Assembly: GCA_003648085.1 (NCBI GenBank)
Contig: QMOC01000205.1
Location: 1 to 5,637, forward strand
Direction: 5' to 3'
From: Chloroflexota bacterium
Lineage (GTDB): Bacteria > Chloroflexota > Anaerolineae > B4-G1
DNA length: 5,637 bases
Positions within the stretch are counted from its first letter, which is position 1. Each line of letters starts with the position of its first letter. The position numbers and the translations under genes were made by a program. The notes under the pieces were generated by a model. It saw nothing but the letters and a program-made list of their open reading frames with translations. It was not told the DNA's origin and did no database searches. This document shows, piece by piece, positions 1-3,834 of the stretch.

Positions 1-132
1 CCATTCGGTGATCCGCCCTAAGCGGGCCTTTTCGCGTGCGACCTGATCACGGGGAGGCAGAGGTGGCAGGATGGCTCCTGCCAGTGCCGCCCCGCTCAGT
101 TTGAGAAACTCCCGCCGCGTCAGACCCGCCAC
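1..132 (-). CDS. Tat-exported protein, N-terminal 44 residues only (runs off the left edge)
   Basis: Reading leftwards from a GTG at 132-130, the frame stays open to the window edge for 44 codons. Residues 5-11 are TRREFLK, a clear twin-arginine motif, followed by a hydrophobic stretch (residues 12-22, rich in L, A and G) and a Pro-rich segment, so this is a Tat signal peptide. The visible sequence ends in LGRITEW. The GTG start is preferred because GGAG (140-137) lies 4 nt upstream, while the overlapping GTG at 134-132 meets a stop within five codons. The stop of the upstream lipoprotein gene (136-134) is separated from this GTG by one base, so translation is probably coupled. The mature domain is outside the window. 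In Chloroflexota, L,D-transpeptidase-like cell-wall proteins can begin with a Tat signal and a comparable LGR[VI]T segment, but that is only a guess from memory. The Tat signal is seen directly. Confidence 0.75.
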   Translation of the reverse strand, partial: MAGLTRREFLKLSGAALAGAILPPLPPRDQVAREKARLGRITEW

Positions 133-133
133 A

Positions 134-733
134 CTACTCCTCACTCTCGCACCAGGGAACCGGGATCCAATAGCCCTGCGAGACTGTCTGCCCGTCGGCT
201 GATTTGACCTGGATGGTATGCACTATCGCGCCGCACCCATGCGCCTTGAAAACGATCTCTGGGTCGGTTTCCCAGGTGGTGAAGACATCCACGTCGTGGT
301 GAACGGTGTAGGGGGGTGCGCCACCCGTGATGTGCAGGATGATCTTGCATTCGTACTCGCCGTTGGGGAGGGGCTGCCAGTGGTCCAGCGCGGTTGGCAC
401 GGAAAAATTCAGTGGGCCGGCGCTGGCTGGCGTCGTGGAAGTGGGCGTCACCGCCGGCGGGGTGATCTCTGACGTGGGTGTGTTGGTGGGCGGGAACCAT
501 TGGGTGGGGGTGGATGGCAGCGTCTCGGTTGGCGACGGCGCTGTCTCCTGCAGCGTCTCGGTTGGTGGAGGCGGTGCTGTCTCCTGCGGTGGTGAGGTGG
601 CGGTGACGTGGGGCGTCTCGATGGGCGGTGAGGCGGGAGGTGTAGGAATCCCTTGCCCTGGAAAGTTACAGGCCAAGATACTGGCTACCAGGCCAAGGAT
701 AGCCAGACATAGGGACGGATTCTTTTTGCTCAT
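134..733 (-). CDS. Stalked lipoprotein B with C-terminal three-cysteine domain
   Basis: A 199-residue predicted lipoprotein. Residues 1-22 form a type II signal peptide: a charged start (SKK), a hydrophobic core and the lipobox ILAC, with Cys22 as the lipidation site. Residues 23-103 are a low-complexity Pro/Thr/Ser/Glu stalk. Residues 104-195 form a compact domain containing HITGG and PPY and cysteines at 129, 167 and 195, possibly a beta-sandwich. This domain is about 72% identical (66 of 92 by hand alignment) to the C-terminus of the lipoprotein encoded just upstream. The frame extends 25 codons further 5', but that part overlaps the upstream gene. ATG at 733 is chosen because TAAGGACAGGAGAATG spans the upstream stop, SD-like AAGGA and this start. 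It should sit on the outer face of the membrane. No enzymatic motif is visible, and the role may be binding or surface display. Confidence 0.85.
   Translation of the reverse strand: MSKKNPSLCLAILGLVASILACNFPGQGIPTPPASPPIETPHVTATSPPQETAPPPPTETLQETAPSPTETLPSTPTQWFPPTNTPTSEITPPAVTPTSTTPASAGPLNFSVPTALDHWQPLPNGEYECKIILHITGGAPPYTVHHDVDVFTTWETDPEIVFKAHGCGAIVHTIQVKSADGQTVSQGYWIPVPWCESEE
149..424 (-). repeat. Copy 2 of a duplicated 276-nt domain-coding segment
   Basis: Encodes residues 104-195 of lipoprotein B and aligns without gaps with 762-1037, at a constant offset of 613 nt. A 27-nt perfect match (327-353 against 940-966) lies within it. Stalks and signal peptides align far less well, so the duplication is best preserved in the C-terminal domain. 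Confidence 0.85.
518..587 (-). repeat. In-frame tandem repeat in the lipoprotein B stalk
   Basis: Two adjacent units, 518-550 and 551-586, share CAGCGTCTCGGTTGG and GCTGTCTCCTGC (plus-strand reading). The second unit is 3 nt longer. Both unit lengths (33 and 36 nt) are multiples of three, and they encode the repeated protein motif QETAP-PTETL. This is the expected signature of stalk growth by slippage or unequal exchange. Confidence 0.8.
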
Positions 734-743
734 TCTCCTGTCC

Positions 744-1334
744 TTATGGCCCTGGCGTAACACACCAGGGAGGCGTGATCGCGTAGTCGTCCGAAAACGT
801 TTGCCCATCGGCGGACTCGACCTTGATCGTGTGCACTATCAAGCTGCACGCCTCTGCTCTGAAAACGATCTCTGGATCGGTCTCCCAGGTGGTGAAAGTA
901 TCCACATCGTGGTGAACAATATAGGGAGGTACACCGCCTGTGATGTGCAGGATGATCTTGCATTCGACCCCGCCGTCCGGTAGGAATTGCCAGTGATCCA
1001 GCCCTCTTGGCTCGGGGAAATAGAGCGGGCCGACACTGGTAGGCGTGGCTCGCGGCTGAGGACGTGGGGTCTCGGTAGGCGGCACGGGTGTCTCTGTGAC
1101 CGGCACAGCCGCCTCTGTGACCGGCGGGGGAGTGTCAGTGACCACGACTATCACGGTCACGACGATGGGCGTCGGTTCAGGTGTAGGTATAATCTCCTTT
1201 GGCGTGACGACGGTTGGTGCTTCAGTCGTGGTCGTCGGCGTAGTAGCCGGTGCAGTGCAGGCAACTAGACCAAGCGCGAGGGTGAGGGTGAGGCAGAGAC
1301 AAGAGAGCATTATCAACGTCTTTTGTCCGAGCAT
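744..1334 (-). CDS. Stalked lipoprotein A with C-terminal three-cysteine domain
   Basis: A 196-residue predicted lipoprotein. The signal peptide ends in the lipobox LVAC with Cys26 as the acylated residue. Residues 27-99 are a Thr/Pro-rich stalk that includes a Val-rich patch near 57-66 (IVVTVIVVV). Residues 100-191 form the same domain as in the gene downstream, with HITGG, PPY, HHDVD, TTWETDPEIVF and cysteines at 125, 163 and 191. The ATG at 1334 is well supported: AAGGAGG (1348-1342) lies 7 nt upstream and matches the anti-Shine-Dalgarno sequence fully. The gene is probably first in a unit A-B-Tat protein driven by the promoter at 1525-1497. The stop codon TAA (746-744) runs into the ribosome-binding site of the next gene. 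No known family could be named. The position and linker suggest a surface-exposed domain held away from the membrane. Confidence 0.87.
   Translation of the reverse strand: MLGQKTLIMLSCLCLTLTLALGLVACTAPATTPTTTTEAPTVVTPKEIIPTPEPTPIVVTVIVVVTDTPPPVTEAAVPVTETPVPPTETPRPQPRATPTSVGPLYFPEPRGLDHWQFLPDGGVECKIILHITGGVPPYIVHHDVDTFTTWETDPEIVFRAEACSLIVHTIKVESADGQTFSDDYAITPPWCVTPGP
762..1037 (-). repeat. Copy 1 of a duplicated 276-nt domain-coding segment
   Basis: Encodes residues 100-191 of lipoprotein A. It is the partner of 149-424 and includes the 27-nt exact match at 940-966. The protein copies are about 72% identical, including all three cysteines and the block TTWETDPEIVF, which indicates a tandem gene duplication with shared constraint on this domain. 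Confidence 0.85.
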
Positions 1335-1341
1335 AGTTCAA

Positions 1342-1348
1342 CCTCCTT
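1342..1348 (-). promoter_or_regulatory. Perfect Shine-Dalgarno for lipoprotein A
   Basis: AAGGAGG at 1348-1342 ends 7 nt before the ATG at 1334. It is the strongest ribosome-binding site in the window and fixes the start of lipoprotein A. A CTCC at 1361-1358 could pair with its GGAG core (4 bp across an 11-nt loop), a weak possible means of masking it. Confidence 0.85.
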
Positions 1349-1362
1349 AAATTTTTGGGAGC

Positions 1363-1409
1363 CCCCCATGTTTACGGTATGACGGCTGATGAACCGCAAG
1401 ATATGGGGG
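1363..1409 (-). promoter_or_regulatory. Predicted two-part leader hairpin upstream of lipoprotein A
   Basis: In the minus-strand RNA the outer stem CCCCCAT (1409-1403) pairs with ATGGGGG (1369-1363). The inner stem TTGCGGT (1399-1393) pairs with ACCGTAA (1378-1372) around a 14-nt loop. A small internal loop (3 nt against 2 nt) separates the stems. One inner pair is G-U in the minus-strand transcript but would be an A-C mismatch in a plus-strand transcript, so the structure fits the direction of the lipoprotein genes. It ends 14 nt before the Shine-Dalgarno site, which fits a role in translation or mRNA stability. It matches no riboswitch class I can recognise, and no T-tract follows, so it is not a typical terminator. 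Confidence 0.5.
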
Positions 1410-1469
1410 TCGTAGTGGCGACTTCAGTCGCTCTGCTCTCGCTTTGAACGACAGAAGTCGTTACTACGA
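1410..1469. repeat. 60-nt imperfect palindrome, REP/MITE-like
   Basis: Arms 1410-1430 and 1449-1469 pair at 18 of 21 positions around an 18-nt centre (1431-1448). Each arm also contains its own small hairpin: GCGACT-TC-AGTCGC (1418-1431) and AACGAC-AGAA-GTCGTT (1447-1462). The two adjacent differences would be G-U pairs in a plus-strand RNA and A-C mismatches in a minus-strand RNA. Palindromes with this GTAGT-CGACTTC-AGTCG style are, from memory, common as dispersed intergenic repeats in Chloroflexota. No transposase is nearby, and no target-site duplication is evident. Confidence 0.6.
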
Positions 1470-1496
1470 GCAAAATCGCCGGGGTCCAGTTTCGCA

Positions 1497-1525
1497 ATTT
1501 TAAACGTTTCTGTGAGAACAGTCAA
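1497..1525 (-). promoter_or_regulatory. Sigma70-type promoter for the lipoprotein unit
   Basis: TTGACT (1525-1520, five of six matches to the -35 consensus), a 17-nt spacer and TAAAAT (1502-1497, five of six matches to the -10 consensus) read towards lipoprotein A. The promoter lies just after the ogt stop (1535-1533), in non-coding sequence. Initiation would be expected near 1490, giving a leader of about 155 nt that contains both inverted repeats. It suggests the lipoprotein genes are transcribed apart from ogt. Confidence 0.6.
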
Positions 1526-1532
1526 TATCGGA

Positions 1533-2102
1533 TCAAGCCCTGAAGTCTATCTCGTGCCTCTCTGCATCTCCGAGCCCTCGGTGTGGTGGAGTCCTCTGCA
1601 ACGTACCTTCCAGCCGCAAGAGTGCCGCTTTCACCTCCAGTCCACCACCGTAGCCGGTTAACGAGCCTCCCACCCCAATGACCCGGTGGCAGGGGATGAG
1701 GATGGGCAGGGGATTGGCACCTACCGCTGCTCCCACCGCCCGCGCAGCCCCAGGCCGGCCGATGCGTTGCGCAATTTTGCTGTAGGTTGTCGTCGTCCCG
1801 TAGGGGATGCGTGCAACTTCGGCCCATACCGCCTTCTGAAAGGCCGTCCCGCGCACGTCCAATGGCAGGTCGAACGCACGCCGGATGCGGGAGAAGTACT
1901 CGCGTAACTGGGCCAGCGCAAGGGCCAACGTTTCGGCATCCTCACGCGGCGGCTCCGGAGCGATATGTCGGGCCAGCCAGGCGAAGAAGGCCTCCGGCTG
2001 TCCAATACCTAATCCCACAGCGCAGATTCCCATCTCGGTCGTGGCTACCCACAGCGGCCCGACCGGCGAGTCCATCCGGGCATAAGTGATGTCTGCCTTC
2101 AT
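1533..2102 (-). CDS. ogt: Methylated-DNA--protein-cysteine methyltransferase (O6-alkylguanine-DNA alkyltransferase)
   Basis: A 189-residue cytoplasmic DNA repair protein that transfers alkyl groups from O6-alkylguanine (and O4-alkylthymine) to its own cysteine in a single-use reaction. The N-terminal half (about residues 1-80) is the variable domain. The C-terminal half is the catalytic DNA-binding domain, with [15 protein letters not shown] (88-102), Tyr107, Arg121 in [13 protein letters not shown], and the active site IPCHRVIG with Cys138. The Tyr-Arg-Cys spacing (14 and 17 residues) equals that of human Tyr114, Arg128 and Cys145. [13 protein letters not shown] follows. The last 20 or so residues after LLRLEG are an extension beyond the usual end. 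The start is ATG at 2102 with GAGGAG 8 nt upstream. It overlaps the stop of a kinase remnant as ATGA, implying an older operon. Nothing suggests loss of function. Confidence 0.97.
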   Translation of the reverse strand: MKADITYARMDSPVGPLWVATTEMGICAVGLGIGQPEAFFAWLARHIAPEPPREDAETLALALAQLREYFSRIRRAFDLPLDVRGTAFQKAVWAEVARIPYGTTTTYSKIAQRIGRPGAARAVGAAVGANPLPILIPCHRVIGVGGSLTGYGGGLEVKAALLRLEGTLQRTPPHRGLGDAERHEIDFRA

Positions 2103-2233
2103 CCCGCTTTCTCCTCAGCGACGGGCAGCACGATCGTGAAGATGCTGCCTTTGCCCTCCTCACCCTCGGCCTCGATGTGTCCGCCGTGCAATTCCACTAC
2201 GTGTTTGGCGATGGGCAGTCCCAGCCCTGCGCA
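2099..2233 (-). pseudogene. Truncated sensor histidine kinase, C-terminal end of the ATPase domain
   Basis: Reading leftwards, the frame ending at TGA 2101-2099 encodes [17 protein letters not shown], then [18 protein letters not shown]. This is the G2 box and final strands of a HATPase_c domain of a two-component histidine kinase. Upstream, the same frame stops at TAA 2251-2249, and neither that frame nor the other two in 2234-2387 shows the N box, G1 box, dimerisation helix or phospho-acceptor histidine. About 43 residues of a protein normally several hundred long remain. The stop overlaps the ogt start in ATGA, so the 3' end of the old gene is intact and its 5' part has been deleted or replaced. 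It cannot be an active kinase. A chimeric assembly join is an alternative explanation. Confidence 0.8.
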
Positions 2234-2247
2234 GGTTTTCTCTGCTG

Positions 2248-2290
2248 ATTATACGCATCGTTCGATTACGCAGGGTTACGGGCCGGTTAC
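2248..2290 (-). promoter_or_regulatory. Candidate ogt promoter: TATAAT with three phased upstream repeats
   Basis: A perfect TATAAT lies at 2253-2248 reading towards ogt. No convincing -35 hexamer stands 15-18 nt upstream. Instead, three direct repeats read as GTAACC (2290-2285), GTAACC (2279-2274) and GTAATC (2269-2264), spaced 11 and 10 nt, about one helical turn each. This would suit binding of an activator across the -26 to -47 region. It could also be chance in a short stretch. Confidence 0.3.
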
Positions 2291-2325
2291 AATCGGATTG
2301 CGATGGGACGGGCTCTCCGTGAGGT

Positions 2326-2341
2326 GACCTCTGCGGAGGTC
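2326..2341. repeat. Perfect 6-bp hairpin between the HAD gene and the kinase remnant
   Basis: GACCTC (2326-2331), loop TGCG, GAGGTC (2336-2341), lying 47 nt past the HAD stop in the direction of transcription. No T-run follows on the minus strand, so it is not a standard intrinsic terminator. The surrounding 2254-2387 stretch shows no gene; the short open frames there resemble no protein I recognise. Confidence 0.4.
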
Positions 2342-2387
2342 GGGCCGGACGTAGTCCCAGGTGGACGGTGAGGCCCTCGCAAGACTA

Positions 2388-3047
2388 TCACAAGAGTGAC
2401 GCAAGTTCTGAGACGTGCTCCAGGATGACGTGGGCGCCGGCCTGCTCCAATTCCTCTCGCTCGCCGAAGCCACACAGTACACCCACTGCCCACGCTCCCG
2501 CCCGCCTGGCGGCCCTGACATCCACCGGCGTATCCCCCACCATTACGCACCGCTCGACGGGCACACCTAGCGATAGGGCTGCATATCGGATAGGGGCAGG
2601 GTGGGGTTTGAGCCGCCCCGTGCTTTCACGGGTCACCAGCGCGCCGAAAAGATCACGCAGGCCATAGTGGGTCAGGAACGCTTCCGCATCACTCAGGCTC
2701 CGTGTGGTCACCACTGCCAGCCGGTAGCGCCCGTTCAACGCGGTGAGCATCTCCTTCGCGCCTGTGACGATGCGGAAATCGGCCCGCGTGCGCAAGCCGC
2801 GCCGGCGACGGAGCAGGTCGGTGAAGGTCGCCAGCGGCGCGTCCAGCCCCAGCGCGTCCACCAGCGTCATCAGCGCGTTACCGGGGGTCTCGAAGGCCAT
2901 AATGAGGCGACGGGCGGCCCGATGCGCACAGGGCCAGTGCAGCCGTTGCAGCCCACGTGCCAATGCCTCGACTGCCTGATCGTCGGTGTCCATCAGTGTC
3001 CCGTCCAGGTCGAACAATACGGCCTCCACCACGTTCTTATCGAGCAT
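2388..3047 (-). CDS. HAD-superfamily hydrolase, phosphoglycolate phosphatase-like
   Basis: A 219-residue cytosolic phosphatase of the haloacid dehalogenase superfamily. All four motifs are present: motif I DLDGT with nucleophile Asp13 and acid/base Asp15, motif II Thr114 (VVTTRS), motif III Lys147 (RLKPHP) and motif IV GDTPVD with Asp172 and Asp176 for Mg2+. Residues of about 20-90 form a helical C1-type cap. Length and motif wording match Gph/pyrophosphatase PpaX-like proteins, so 2-phosphoglycolate, other small phosphoesters or pyrophosphate are possible substrates. The sequence alone cannot decide. ATG at 3047 is chosen: GGGAG lies 8 nt upstream and the protein then begins shortly before motif I. 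A GTG at 3086 would add 13 residues, but that extension lies in a heptad repeat. The gene stands 162 nt after the upstream gene, so it may or may not share its transcript. Confidence 0.92.
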   Translation of the reverse strand: MLDKNVVEAVLFDLDGTLMDTDDQAVEALARGLQRLHWPCAHRAARRLIMAFETPGNALMTLVDALGLDAPLATFTDLLRRRRGLRTRADFRIVTGAKEMLTALNGRYRLAVVTTRSLSDAEAFLTHYGLRDLFGALVTRESTGRLKPHPAPIRYAALSLGVPVERCVMVGDTPVDVRAARRAGAWAVGVLCGFGEREELEQAGAHVILEHVSELASLL

Positions 3048-3073
3048 CGCCTCGGCTCCCTTCGTCTTAGCCG

Positions 3074-3094
3074 TTTCACATTTCACGTTCCACG
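3074..3094. repeat. Three heptads of TTTCACG type
   Basis: TTTCACA (3074-3080), TTTCACG (3081-3087) and TTCCACG (3088-3094) are adjacent 7-nt units in the spacer upstream of the HAD gene. Similar TTTCACG runs occur, from memory, as short dispersed repeats in Chloroflexota. The unit length is not a multiple of three for one copy, which supports treating the GTG start inside it as spurious. Confidence 0.6.
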
Positions 3095-3124
3095 TGCGGC
3101 AGCGTGTCCGGCGTCAGATCCCCG

Positions 3125-3139
3125 ACGGTTGGCAACCGT
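3125..3139. repeat. Small perfect palindrome in the spacer upstream of the HAD gene
   Basis: ACGGTT (3125-3130), GGC, AACCGT (3134-3139). The symmetric shape could be an operator or an RNA hairpin. It has no T-run and no clear promoter next to it. The rest of the 3048-3209 spacer holds no gene that I can support. Confidence 0.35.
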
Positions 3140-3209
3140 TCAGCCTTGTCCGCTTGAGAGTAGAGCGGTTTTGCCGAGCGCCTACTTGTCCTGCCGGTAA
3201 TGCCTCTCG

Positions 3210-3809
3210 TCAGGTGGTACTTGTCCCCTTGACCAGCACGTGGCGGAAAGCCTCGACCGCCCGATGGTAGAACTCGGGGGCTTCTCGCCGGACGCGCTGG
3301 AAATCAGCAGCGATGCGCCCGTTCGTTGCCATCCACACCAGCGCGCCCAAGTAACTGATACCGTTGATACAGGAGCCTTTCAGATCGCCAGCGGGATCAA
3401 AGAGGAGCAGTGGGTAATCCGGGTCGGCGATGATGAAGCCACCGGGTAGATCAAAGTGGGTGGCTTCCAGGTAGACGCGGACAAGTTCAGATGGTGGTGC
3501 GTTGGGATCCACTAAAGGGGTTGGGTCGAAGCCTATCGCCTCTAACAGCGAGGGCAGGCAGGCCAATCCCCAACGGCGCACCTGGTAAATGCAGCCCTGT
3601 TCACCCCAGGCTACCGGAGGGCAGGCGTCAGCGTAGCCTCGCGGCAGTTGGATGGTCACGTATCGGTCGCACGGAACACCATCGTCTGTCACAGCCCAGT
3701 AGTAAGCGCGCCAATCCTCGACCGGATAGCGACCGGGGAGGTTGTTGATGACCCTCACATCTGGTGGGGCCTGGCTGGGGCGGAAGGCATTGCCGCCGCG
3801 TCTGGGCAT
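3210..3809 (-). CDS. Unrecognised 199-residue protein downstream of hppA
   Basis: I do not recognise this family. The protein has no signal peptide or membrane helix and appears soluble and cytosolic. It is rich in aromatic residues near the N-terminus (EDWRAYYWAV, 31-40) and has five cysteines (47, 63, 73, 84, 147), including CPPVAWGEQGC (63-73). A mid-region with FDLPGGFIIADPDYPLLLFD (119-138) is hydrophobic and strand-like, and the tail is helical (FYHRAVEAFRHVL, 180-192). The start ATG at 3809 is supported by AGGAG 9 nt upstream, located in the 25-nt gap after the hppA stop, so co-transcription with hppA is likely. Codon and base usage look like its neighbours, and the dedicated ribosome-binding site argues it is real. 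Spaced cysteines could bind metal, but no standard zinc motif is present. The function is unknown. Confidence 0.8.
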   Translation of the reverse strand: MPRRGGNAFRPSQAPPDVRVINNLPGRYPVEDWRAYYWAVTDDGVPCDRYVTIQLPRGYADACPPVAWGEQGCIYQVRRWGLACLPSLLEAIGFDPTPLVDPNAPPSELVRVYLEATHFDLPGGFIIADPDYPLLLFDPAGDLKGSCINGISYLGALVWMATNGRIAADFQRVRREAPEFYHRAVEAFRHVLVKGTSTT

Positions 3810-3834
3810 GTCTACGCACTCCTGTCAGCGAACT

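Noticed and set aside
734..808. 25-codon upstream extension of lipoprotein B
   Set aside because: It would overlap the end of lipoprotein A and bury the signal peptide; the ATG at 733 has its own ribosome-binding site and begins a normal lipoprotein signal.
141..963. Alternative minus-strand frames (141-500 and 730-963) that resemble each other
   Set aside because: They resemble each other only because the underlying domain-coding DNA is duplicated; the lipoprotein frame has signal peptides, ribosome-binding sites and conserved residues.
327..983. Plus-strand open frame of 218 codons across the two lipoprotein genes
   Set aside because: It is antisense to both lipoproteins; its Gly/Val-rich stretch is the complement of the Pro/Thr stalks, and no ribosome-binding site or family match is visible.
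2254..2300. Possible tRNA, because TTCGATT resembles a T-loop
   Set aside because: The flanking bases do not form a T-stem, and no acceptor or anticodon stem could be placed on either strand.
2326..2341. Intrinsic terminator after the HAD gene
   Set aside because: The 6-bp hairpin is real, but no T-run follows it in the direction of transcription.
3048..3086. GTG start at 3086 for the HAD protein, adding 13 residues
   Set aside because: The extension begins within the TTTCACG heptad repeat, is not typical of the family, and the ATG at 3047 has a GGGAG at good spacing.
2601..3200. Plus-strand open frame of 199 codons over the HAD gene
   Set aside because: Antisense shadow in GC-rich DNA; the minus-strand frame carries all four HAD motifs in order.
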